Program-made: the position numbers and the translations under genes
Assembly (NCBI GenBank): GCA_964418885.1
Contig: CAYQNW010000009.1
Span: 8,309-72,308 of the forward strand
Source: BMS3ABIN03 sp964418885
GTDB lineage: Bacteria > Bacteroidota > Ignavibacteria > Ignavibacteriales > Ignavibacteriaceae
Length of the DNA: 64,000 nt
Direction: 5' to 3'
Notes under the pieces: model-generated
The model's input: only the letters and a program-made list of their open reading frames with translations
Database searches by the model: none
Told to the model about the DNA's origin: nothing
Part shown: piece after piece, positions 46,431 through 54,642 of the stretch
Layout: each line of letters begins with the position of its first letter
How positions within the stretch are numbered: position 1 is the first letter of the stretch

Positions 46431-48911
46431 TTAATTTGTATCGGATTTTTCCGTTTCCAAAGATTCATCGTAAAAGACTAATTCCTCAGCATTTTCTGCA
46501 TGTTTGGCAATTATCTTTGTGCCTTCCTTAAATGAACCTCTTAGTATTTCTTCAGCAAGAGGATCCTCAACATATTTTTGGATAGCTCGTTTTAAAGGTC
46601 TCGCACCGTATTTCTCATCAAAACCTTTATCGACGAGGAATTCTTTTGCTGTGTCATCAAGAACAAGATCCAGCTTGTTTTCTTCAAGATTCTTGAAAAG
46701 ACCTTTAAGCTCGATCTCTATGATTTGCTTAATATCTTCTCTTGCAAGTTTACGGAAAACAATCGTATCATCAATCCTGTTTAAGAATTCAGGATTGAAA
46801 AGTTTCTTCATTGCATCTTCAACTGTGTCTTTCAGATGTGCATGCCTGTCCATTTCCTTTTCTTCGTCACTAAATCCAAACGAGCTTATATTTTTTATAT
46901 CTCTCGTTCCAATATTCGACGTCATAATGATAATCGTATTCCTGAAATCGACTTTTCTTCCAAGACTATCGGTAAGTAAACCGTCATCAAGTACCTGTAG
47001 AAGAATACTGAAAATATCGGGATGTGCTTTTTCGATCTCATCAAAAAGTACAACGGAATATGGTTTCCTCCTTACCTTCTCTGTTAGCTGTCCGCCTTCT
47101 TCGTATCCTACGTATCCGGGAGGAGCACCAACTAATCTAGAAAGGGAGAATTTTTCCATATACTCACTCATATCGATTCTAACAAGTGAATCTTCAGAAT
47201 CAAAAAGATACCTTGCAAGAGCTTTACATAACTCTGTTTTACCAACACCGGTTGGACCTAAGAATATAAAACTTCCTATTGGTCTGTTAGGATTTTTTAA
47301 TCCCGCTCTCGTTCTTCTTATCGCCTTTGTAAGCTTGGATATTGCTTCATCCTGACCGACAATTTGCTCTTTGAGAGCGAGATCCATTTTCAACAGTTTT
47401 TCAGATTCTGTTTGAGCAATACGGTTAACAGGAATTCCGGTCATCATCGCTACAACAGTAGCAATATCATCTTCCGTAACATCATGAACAATGTCACGTG
47501 TTTTGGCATCCCATTCACGTTTTGCAGTATCAAGATCAGACTGCAAATTACGCTCTTTATCACGTAATTTTGCAGCTTCTTCGTAGTCTTGTCTTTTAAC
47601 CACAGCAGCTTTTTCCTGCCTTACATCTTCGATTTGCTCTTCAAGTTCTAGCACCTCCTGCGGTACTTCAAAATTACCCATATGAACTCTTGAACCTGCT
47701 TCATCAAGTACATCTATTGCTTTATCCGGTAAGTGCCTGTCCGTAACATAACGATTACTAAGTTTTACCGCCGAATCAACTGCGCTTTTTGAATATCTTA
47801 CGTGATGATGTTCTTCATATTTGAATTTGATTTTTTCTAGTATTTCGATTGTTTCTTCGTAACTCGGTGGATCGACCATTACCTTCTGAAATCGTCTGTC
47901 AAGCGCGCCGTCTGTCTCGACATACTTTCTGTATTCATCCAATGTAGTAGCACCAATACATTGAATATCTCCACGTGATAATGCCGGCTTAAACATGTTT
48001 GAAGCATCAAGAGAACCGGAAGCACCACCAGCTCCAACAATAGTATGCAACTCATCTATAAATAGAATTACATCTTTTGCTTTTTCAAGTTCGTTCATCA
48101 ATGCTTTCATTCTCTCTTCAAACTGCCCCCTGTATTTTGTTCCTGCAACCAGACCTGCAAGATCAAGAGTTACTACTCTTTTTTCCTGTAAAATTCTTGG
48201 TACTTTCTTTTGGACAATCCTTAATGCAAGACCTTCCGCAATAGCTGTTTTACCTACACCGGGTTCACCGATCAAAACCGGATTATTTTTCTTTCTCCGG
48301 CTTAAAATCTGGGCAACCCTTTCAATTTCTTTTTCCCTTCCAACGACGGGATCGAGCTTGTCCTCAGTAGCAAGTTTTGTTAAATCCCTTCCAAAATTGT
48401 CTAAAACAGGGGTTTTTGTCTTTTCAGTTTTTTTATCTTTTGCAATTGTTCTACTGGAACTATCCCTGGAACCTTTACTACTTAACATATCATTCAACTC
48501 TGAACGTGCCGTATCATAAGTAACATTAAACTGATGTAAAATTTGTGTGGCTATATTATCTTCATCTCTTAATAATGAAAGCAGAAGATGTTCTGTACCG
48601 ATAACATCAGCCTTATAAATTTTTGATTCTATCTGTGTAATCTTTAATACTTTTTCAGCTTGTTTGGTCAACGGAATATTACCAATCGTTAAAGTTCCAC
48701 CTGAAGTTCTGACAGTATCTTCAATTGCTTTTTTAAGCTTCATAAGATCGCAATCAAGGTTACGTAATATCCGAACCGCTACACCCTGTCCCTCACGGAT
48801 AATACCGAGTAAAAGATGTTCGGTACCAATATAATCATGTCCTAATCTAAGCGCTTCTTCACGACTTAACCTTATTACGTCCTGTAATCTATCAGAAAAA
48901 TTTCCGTCCAT
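46431..48911 (-). CDS. clpC: ATP-dependent Clp protease ATPase subunit ClpC
   Basis: ClpC is a ring unfoldase that feeds substrates to ClpP. The 826-residue chain has a double Clp-N domain (about 1-145), a first AAA+ domain with Walker A GEPGVGKT at 215-222, a coiled-coil middle domain (about 425-470, with a UVR-like EAAKLRDKERNLQ), and a second AAA+ domain with GPTGVGKTEL. The domain order and short middle region distinguish ClpC from ClpB. A GGYVGYEEGG segment and the C-terminal D2-small domain are intact. CtsR and McsB genes, the usual companions in Gram-positive bacteria, are absent here. Confidence 0.96.
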   Translation of the reverse strand: MDGNFSDRLQDVIRLSREEALRLGHDYIGTEHLLLGIIREGQGVAVRILRNLDCDLMKLKKAIEDTVRTSGGTLTIGNIPLTKQAEKVLKITQIESKIYKADVIGTEHLLLSLLRDEDNIATQILHQFNVTYDTARSELNDMLSSKGSRDSSSRTIAKDKKTEKTKTPVLDNFGRDLTKLATEDKLDPVVGREKEIERVAQILSRRKKNNPVLIGEPGVGKTAIAEGLALRIVQKKVPRILQEKRVVTLDLAGLVAGTKYRGQFEERMKALMNELEKAKDVILFIDELHTIVGAGGASGSLDASNMFKPALSRGDIQCIGATTLDEYRKYVETDGALDRRFQKVMVDPPSYEETIEILEKIKFKYEEHHHVRYSKSAVDSAVKLSNRYVTDRHLPDKAIDVLDEAGSRVHMGNFEVPQEVLELEEQIEDVRQEKAAVVKRQDYEEAAKLRDKERNLQSDLDTAKREWDAKTRDIVHDVTEDDIATVVAMMTGIPVNRIAQTESEKLLKMDLALKEQIVGQDEAISKLTKAIRRTRAGLKNPNRPIGSFIFLGPTGVGKTELCKALARYLFDSEDSLVRIDMSEYMEKFSLSRLVGAPPGYVGYEEGGQLTEKVRRKPYSVVLFDEIEKAHPDIFSILLQVLDDGLLTDSLGRKVDFRNTIIIMTSNIGTRDIKNISSFGFSDEEKEMDRHAHLKDTVEDAMKKLFNPEFLNRIDDTIVFRKLAREDIKQIIEIELKGLFKNLEENKLDLVLDDTAKEFLVDKGFDEKYGARPLKRAIQKYVEDPLAEEILRGSFKEGTKIIAKHAENAEELVFYDESLETEKSDTN

Positions 48912-49301
48912 TATATTTCCTTAATGCGTTTTAGTGATTTTTAATAAGGTAGTTTCTACCAATGTTGCTATATTATACAAAAATGAAAGAATATCCTAAT
49001 AGCTGTGAGACAGATGATCACCCTTATTTGTGATAAATATCATTTATTGCCGTCTTAAAAATAAACAAAATAAATGCCAATAGAAGTATAAAAAATTAGT
49101 TCGCGAATCATAATTAAAGCATTTTCAATTCTCCCAATTCCGAAAAAGATACGATATTTATTACCATAGCTCAGAATGATAAGTTTCCTGCCAAAATAAC
49201 ATTATGAGTTCTTTGGAGTATATTCGAATTTTTCGAAATAGTCTTTAGAATAAGCTATATTTGAACACTTATTTATACTCAAATAATTATCGGAGAAAAT
49301 T
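48912..49301. other. Divergent intergenic region between clpC and floA
   Basis: About 390 bases hold no convincing gene. A GGTAG/CTACC stem lies at 48948-48960 just upstream of clpC. A TATAAT (48977-48972 on the minus strand) may be its -10, but no good -35 lies at the right distance. Two TTCGAA copies near 49223-49237 precede floA. Confidence 0.45.
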
Positions 49302-50294
49302 ATGGAAGCTATGACCGGATTATCCCTCGTTATCATTATTGCAATATTCTTATTTATTATCCTATTCCTTTACTTTATTCCTGTACGATTGTACATCGCG
49401 GCAATTGCATCGGGTGTAAAAATCAAGATTTTTCAGGATTTGATTGGAATGCGCCTTCGTCGTGTTCCACCAACCGTTATTGTTAATAGCATGATTACAG
49501 CAACAAAAGCAGGACTCGAAGTTCAGCAAGGGAAACTTGAAGCACATTATCTTGCCGGCGGAAATGTAATTAAAGTGGTCCAGGCTCTTATCTCAGCAGA
49601 TAAGGCGAATCTCGGTTTAACTTTCGAGCGAGCTGCAGCAATAGATCTTGCAGGAAGAGATGTTCTTGATGCAGTAAAAATGTCCGTTTTGCCGAAAGTA
49701 ATTGAAACCCCATTAGTAGCAGCAGTTGCAAAAGACGGTATTCAGTTGAAAGCAATCGCAAGGGTAACTGTTAGAACCAATATCGAAAGACTTGTTGGTG
49801 GTGCCGGCGAAGCAACAGTTCTTGCAAGAGTGGGTGAAGGAATAGTTTCCACGATAGGCTCGAGCGGAACTCATAAAGAAGTGCTGGAAAATCCCGATAG
49901 AATATCCAAAAGTGTTTTAGCAAAAGGGTTGGATTCAGGTACGGCATTTGAAATTCTTTCAATCGATATAGCTGATGTCGATATAGGACAAAACATCGGG
50001 GCAATTCTTCAGACAGATCAGGCAGAAGCTGATCTTAAAGTTGCAAGAGCAAAAGCTGAAGAGAGACGTGCAGCGGCTGTTGCGAGCGAACAGGAAAATA
50101 TTGCCGAGGTAGCAAAACAAAGAGCAAGAGTTGTTGAAGCCGAAGCTGAAATTCCTAAAGCTATTTCAGAAGCATTCAGATCCGGAAATCTGGGGATAAT
50201 GGATTATTACAATCTGAGGAACATTCAAGCCGATACTCAAATGCGGGAAACGATAGGTAAACCGGAAGATAAGAAAAAGGGCGATAATGGATAA
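49302..50294 (+). CDS. floA: Flotillin-like protein FloA
   Basis: FloA organises membrane microdomains. The 330-residue protein opens with a membrane-inserted hairpin or helix (about 5-27, LSLVIIIAIFLFIILFLYFIPV) and continues into an SPFH domain with AKDGIQLKAIARVTVRTNIERLVGG. The C-terminal region (about 235-300) is an Ala/Glu-rich coiled coil (KVARAKAEERRAAAVASEQE). A GGAG ribosome site lies 6 bases before the ATG. The usual NfeD partner is not encoded; an unknown membrane protein overlaps the end by 8 bases instead. Confidence 0.95.
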   Translation: MEAMTGLSLVIIIAIFLFIILFLYFIPVRLYIAAIASGVKIKIFQDLIGMRLRRVPPTVIVNSMITATKAGLEVQQGKLEAHYLAGGNVIKVVQALISADKANLGLTFERAAAIDLAGRDVLDAVKMSVLPKVIETPLVAAVAKDGIQLKAIARVTVRTNIERLVGGAGEATVLARVGEGIVSTIGSSGTHKEVLENPDRISKSVLAKGLDSGTAFEILSIDIADVDIGQNIGAILQTDQAEADLKVARAKAEERRAAAVASEQENIAEVAKQRARVVEAEAEIPKAISEAFRSGNLGIMDYYNLRNIQADTQMRETIGKPEDKKKGDNG

Positions 50295-50892
50295 TTTCTT
50301 TGAAATATTTATATACATATTAATAATTGCAATCTTTCTTAGTTCACTTTTTAGAAAGAAAAAAGTGCCACCAAAAGGACCTGCCGATGATTTACATCAA
50401 AGACCGGGACCGGATAATCGTCCCGTAACAAGAACAGAAACTTCTACTAAACAGCAGACAGGTGATGTTGAATTCGATTTGTTTAAAGAATTCGAAAACC
50501 TCTTTAATGCTGAGGAAGCCAAACAGAAACCACGGCAGAAGGAACAACTTACAACTTTTCAGGAGGTTCAGGAAACGAGAGAAGATTATATTCGTGTTCC
50601 TGAAAAAAGCTTCCATGAACAAACTGCTTCCGAGCATTCGTCTGTTGATAAGTGGGAAAGAAAGAAAAAGGAAATCGAGCAAAGAAAAAGAGCAATCGAT
50701 ATTAAAATTGAAAAAGAAGCAACAGAGTTTGAAAAGTATTTACACAAGGAAACGAAAACGGGGAAAAATGTGTTAAGCTCATTCAGTAAAAAATTTAAAG
50801 ATCCATCTTCACTTCGTGAATACGTGATCTTTGCAGAAATACTGGGAAAACCCAAAGCACTGAAAAGATGGAACATAAGAAGTATAAGCTAA
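50287..50892 (+). CDS. Membrane-anchored coiled-coil protein downstream of floA, unknown function
   Basis: The 201-residue protein has an N-terminal helix (about 3-20, FFEIFIYILIIAIFLSSLF) followed by a charged region rich in Glu, Lys and Gln, probably coiled coil (about 110-150). The extreme C-terminus YVIFAEILGKPKALKRW resembles a short tail seen on several small proteins in this bacterial group, typically ending in an ILGKPKAL-like motif. It is translationally coupled to floA at the start and overlaps the helicase gene by 25 bases at its end. A microdomain partner is a plausible but unproven role. Confidence 0.75.
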   Translation: MDNFFEIFIYILIIAIFLSSLFRKKKVPPKGPADDLHQRPGPDNRPVTRTETSTKQQTGDVEFDLFKEFENLFNAEEAKQKPRQKEQLTTFQEVQETREDYIRVPEKSFHEQTASEHSSVDKWERKKKEIEQRKRAIDIKIEKEATEFEKYLHKETKTGKNVLSSFSKKFKDPSSLREYVIFAEILGKPKALKRWNIRSIS

Positions 50893-52874
50893 AAAGAATT
50901 CATTCCCAGAAACTATTTAAGCCTGTTGATGAATCGAAGTTTGCGATAAACTATCAACAGGAGCTTAATCCTTCCCAGCACGAAGCCGTCGCATCGGTTA
51001 ATGGTGCTTACCTGATTATTGCCGGTGCGGGCACGGGTAAAACAAGAACTCTAGTTTTCCGTGTTGCACGACTTATCGAACTTGGCTACGATCCGCATTC
51101 AATTCTTCTGTTAACCTTTACCCGCAAAGCGGCAAACGAAATGATGAAACGAGCATCTTTACTGCTCGATGAACGTTGTTCAAAAATTCGCGGCGGAACA
51201 TTTCATTCATTTGCAAATCTTACCCTGAGAAAATATGCGAAAGCAATCGGTCTTAATCCTGCTTTTACAATTCTCGATCAGGGAGACAGTGCAGATATCA
51301 TTAATCTTATCCGATCGCAGGAAGGTTTTATAACCGGCGAGAAAAAAAGGTTTCCGAAAAAAGATACTCTCAACAAAATTTTTAGTTTAAGTGTAAACAC
51401 CAACAAAAAAATTGAGGAAATAATTGCCGAAGATTATCCTCACTTTCTTCCTTTGTTAGAAAAAATCCTTGGTATTCAAAAAGTTTATGTGGCTTATAAA
51501 CGAAAAAATAATCTTCTAGATTACGATGATCTTCTTATTTATTTAAGAGATTTTTTGTTGGGCAGTTCGCCCGCGGTAAAATCACTTCTATCTTCAATTA
51601 ACTTTGTTATGGTGGATGAATACCAGGATACAAATTATCTTCAGGCGGAGATTGTAAAAGGACTCGCCCAACATAATGGAAATGTGATGGTTGTTGGTGA
51701 TGACGCACAATCGATTTATTCTTTCCGTGGCGCGAACTTCAGAAACATCATGGATTTCCCAAAATTCTTTAATAACGTTCAGATAATAAAGATTGAGGAA
51801 AATTACCGCAGCGTTCAAACTGTGCTTGATTTTGCAAACCAGATTTACGATGGTGCAATTGAAAAATATACGAAGGTACTTTACACACGAAGAAAAGGTG
51901 GGGCTTTGCCTTATATCGTTGCTACAGCCAATGAAAATATGCAATCGAAATTTATTGTTGAAAAGATACTGGAATTAAGAGAAGAAGGTGTTCCACTCAA
52001 TGATCTTGCAGTACTTTTCCGTTCTTCTTTCTTTTCGTTTGATCTCGAAATTGAGCTTGCAAAAGCAAATATCCCCTTTCAGAAATTCGGCGGGATGAAG
52101 TTTGTAGAAACTGCACACATTAAAGATGTATTGGCTTTCTTAAGAATTGCTTCTAATCCACAGGATATAATAAGCTGGTACAGAGTGTTGCTCCTTCACG
52201 AAGGAGTAGGACCAAAAACCGCACAACGAATTCTTGATGAACTTGCTACTGCAAGAATCAGGATTGATACAAATCCAAAACAAAGTAAAACAAGAACAGT
52301 TCAGAATAAAAATCTTATCGATTTATTTGTTCTTCTATACAAATTGCACACAATCAATATGCCACCGACAGAAAAAGTGCAGATGGTTTACGATTATTAT
52401 TATCCAATTTTCAAAGATCATTACGATGATTTTAATAAAAGAAACAAGGACCTCGAAATCTTCTTAAACATAAGTGAAAACTACCGTTCTCTTGATTCTC
52501 TGCTTGCGGATATGGCAATCGAACCGGTGATAGATAGCATGATAGATATGGGAGAAACAGATAATGAAGATGAATTCGTAACTCTTTCAACCATTCACTC
52601 TGCAAAAGGATTGGAATGGCATTCGGTGTTTATTATTCATGCAATCGATGGTTACTTTCCTTCTGTAAGATCATCGGAAAAAATAGAAACACTTGAAGAA
52701 GAAAGAAGGCTGATGTATGTGGCTTCAACAAGAGCCAAACAAAATTTGTTCGTAACTTATCCCATGAATATGTATGATCGTGAAGCAGGGACAACTTATT
52801 CAAAACCATCACGGTTTATTTCTGATATCTCTCCTGATAAAGCTGAAGGCTGGCTTGTGGAAGATGAGTTTTGA
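50868..52874 (+). CDS. UvrD/PcrA-type ATP-dependent DNA helicase
   Basis: This superfamily 1A helicase has 668 residues. Motif I is AGAGTGKT (52-59), motif Ia LLTFTRKAANEM, motif II MVDEYQDTN, motif III VGDDAQSIYSFRGAN, motif IV near LAVLFRSS, and motif V/VI STIHSAKGLEW and YVASTRAK. Homologues unwind DNA in repair and replication restart. The chain is somewhat shorter than full UvrD, with a compact C-terminal end. The start ATG lies inside the upstream gene, so translation is coupled. Confidence 0.94.
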   Translation: MEHKKYKLKRIHSQKLFKPVDESKFAINYQQELNPSQHEAVASVNGAYLIIAGAGTGKTRTLVFRVARLIELGYDPHSILLLTFTRKAANEMMKRASLLLDERCSKIRGGTFHSFANLTLRKYAKAIGLNPAFTILDQGDSADIINLIRSQEGFITGEKKRFPKKDTLNKIFSLSVNTNKKIEEIIAEDYPHFLPLLEKILGIQKVYVAYKRKNNLLDYDDLLIYLRDFLLGSSPAVKSLLSSINFVMVDEYQDTNYLQAEIVKGLAQHNGNVMVVGDDAQSIYSFRGANFRNIMDFPKFFNNVQIIKIEENYRSVQTVLDFANQIYDGAIEKYTKVLYTRRKGGALPYIVATANENMQSKFIVEKILELREEGVPLNDLAVLFRSSFFSFDLEIELAKANIPFQKFGGMKFVETAHIKDVLAFLRIASNPQDIISWYRVLLLHEGVGPKTAQRILDELATARIRIDTNPKQSKTRTVQNKNLIDLFVLLYKLHTINMPPTEKVQMVYDYYYPIFKDHYDDFNKRNKDLEIFLNISENYRSLDSLLADMAIEPVIDSMIDMGETDNEDEFVTLSTIHSAKGLEWHSVFIIHAIDGYFPSVRSSEKIETLEEERRLMYVASTRAKQNLFVTYPMNMYDREAGTTYSKPSRFISDISPDKAEGWLVEDEF

Positions 52875-52887
52875 TTAGGATATAAAC

Positions 52888-52911
52888 AGCCCACAATCTA
52901 AGTTGTGGGCT
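52888..52911. repeat. Hairpin between convergent genes
   Basis: A 9-base perfect stem AGCCCACAA (52888-52896) and TTGTGGGCT (52903-52911) with a 6-base loop lies between the helicase and SMP-30 genes, which converge. No T run follows it on either strand, so classic termination is not clear. It may be a dispersed palindromic repeat or a 3'-end stabilising hairpin. Confidence 0.55.
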
Positions 52912-52919
52912 ACCAAATA

Positions 52920-53771
52920 TTAATAAAGACTAACTTCCTTAACATCATTCGCATTAAATTCAGGGATTAACAGCAAATCTTTTTCTCGGTCAATTGTAAT
53001 ATCTGCAGGTGACGTGAATGCGCTATCTATTACAGTTGACTTATTCTGTTTATCCACCCTGAAAATTTTTCCACCATCCCAATCGCTGTAATACAAAAAT
53101 CCACGGCTATCAAAAGCGAGGCCATCGCCCATTTTTCCGCTATGATCTATAATTTCCAGTTCCTTTCCATTTGCACTTATTTTCAGGAGTTTGCCTGTAC
53201 TCAAGTCAACAATAAAAAGATTATTGTCTTGATCGAACAGAAGTCCGTTTGGCGAATGTATTTCCGGTGTAGTTATATAATCGATAAAGGTTGAAACATT
53301 TCCTCTAGGTGTAATTTTGTATACTGCTCCATCGGTACTATCGAACACACCGGATTCGGAAACAAACAGGTTACCGTTATTATCAAATGCAAGATCGTTC
53401 AAAAATATCGGGACTGATGGGAAGGCAGTTGAATCTACAAAAACACTTACTTCGCCGTTGGAATTTACCCTTAGTATCTGGTTTTTATCAGCTGCATAAA
53501 CAATTCCATCTTTAAATTCTAAACCTTTGGGATCGTTCATTCCAGTTGCAAATGTAGTTATTGTCCCACCTTCGATTCTACTGATTGTACCGTCACCATC
53601 AACACCGAATCCACCGATGTTAGATACATAATAAATTCCTCCGGGAGTTGCCAGAACGCTTTCTGGAGTCTGGAATGGCTTTAAAGTATCTACCAATTTG
53701 GGATTAAGTTTTTTCTGTGCGCACCCGAAAAAAAGAACGGGTAATAAAAGCACCAATAATATTTTTTTCAT
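52920..53771 (-). CDS. SMP-30/NHL beta-propeller lipoprotein
   Basis: The 283-residue protein has a lipobox FFGC with Cys at 17, so it is an envelope lipoprotein. The rest is a beta-propeller with repeated DxxGNLF/V blades, such as FDNNGNLFVSESG and FDQDNNLFIVDLS. The family includes gluconolactonases, but most such lipoproteins have unknown ligands. A GAGGAG ribosome site lies 4 bases before the ATG. Confidence 0.88.
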   Translation of the reverse strand: MKKILLVLLLPVLFFGCAQKKLNPKLVDTLKPFQTPESVLATPGGIYYVSNIGGFGVDGDGTISRIEGGTITTFATGMNDPKGLEFKDGIVYAADKNQILRVNSNGEVSVFVDSTAFPSVPIFLNDLAFDNNGNLFVSESGVFDSTDGAVYKITPRGNVSTFIDYITTPEIHSPNGLLFDQDNNLFIVDLSTGKLLKISANGKELEIIDHSGKMGDGLAFDSRGFLYYSDWDGGKIFRVDKQNKSTVIDSAFTSPADITIDREKDLLLIPEFNANDVKEVSLY

Positions 53772-53946
53772 TTCTCTCCTCGTGATTTGATGAAACTAAT
53801 ATGCTCAACATTACATAAGCTTACAGATAATTTCAAGGTTATTAATTTTTTATTATCTCTGGCTTGAGAATATGAGATATAATAAAAATAATTAATGAAT
53901 TATGGTATAAATAAGAATAACTCTAAACTGGTTCAACAGGGTTTGA

Positions 53947-54618
53947 TCAGTTTATTCCGACTCCGGCACCTAAGTAAATCTGGAAATATTGCGGATGAAT
54001 TTTCTCAGAATCTTCCTGTCCTAACTGCTGCGGAACAGAAAAAGTTTTCAAGTATCGTACTCCACCATCGATCATAAACTTGTTTGAAAAATTCAGATCA
54101 AGACCGAGTGTGATATCATATCCGAAAACCACGTGACCTTCGCTATCCAGGTTTTGCCTGATTTCATTGTCGCCGTAATCATCCGGAATTACAAGATCGG
54201 TTGAAATGTTGTAGTATATCAAAGCCAGGTTCATTCCGGCATGCGGTCTTAAAAAACCATTACCATGTCCGCCAACCTGTGCCCCGATGTAAAGTCTCAT
54301 ATAGTTCTGATCAGTATTTTGCTCAACTAATAATCCAGTATATGGTTCACGTAAATCAATAGATTTCGAAAGAAGATTAATGAATTCAAATCCGGCTGTA
54401 CCAGCCAGAATATTTGCTAGTTTAGGAGTGGGTATTACAATATGGAGTCCTAAACCAAATCCCGGGCGGCTGTAATTTTTTGCATCTTTACCATCCGGTA
54501 CCATATAAATCCCATAAAGACCCACCTTTCCTCCGGCATTTGTTTTTGAGAAGCCTGTAAATATTAAGAAGCAAAGAATTGTAATTAAAATTACTTTACT
54601 AAAAGTAAATTGTTTCAC
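53947..54618 (-). CDS. Outer-membrane beta-barrel-like protein, unknown function
   Basis: The 223-residue protein starts with GTG (54618-54616), which follows a GAGG ribosome site by 5 bases. A signal peptide (about 1-28, cut near TNAGG) precedes alternating aromatic strands (YMRLYIGAQVGGHGNG, YFQIYLGAGVGIN). The C-terminal Asn is atypical of a barrel end but the strand pattern fits. It lies downstream of pbpC on the same strand with a 24-base gap. Confidence 0.75.
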   Translation of the reverse strand: MKQFTFSKVILITILCFLIFTGFSKTNAGGKVGLYGIYMVPDGKDAKNYSRPGFGLGLHIVIPTPKLANILAGTAGFEFINLLSKSIDLREPYTGLLVEQNTDQNYMRLYIGAQVGGHGNGFLRPHAGMNLALIYYNISTDLVIPDDYGDNEIRQNLDSEGHVVFGYDITLGLDLNFSNKFMIDGGVRYLKTFSVPQQLGQEDSEKIHPQYFQIYLGAGVGIN

Positions 54619-54642
54619 AACAACCTCACTAAAATTACTTTG

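Noticed and set aside
47995..48519. Plus-strand 174-residue frame inside clpC
   Set aside because: It is antisense to the conserved first AAA+ domain of clpC and has the low-complexity Ser/Leu-rich composition of a shadow frame.
53895..54077. Plus-strand 60-residue frame near the barrel gene
   Set aside because: It overlaps the minus-strand barrel-protein gene for most of its length and looks like a shadow.
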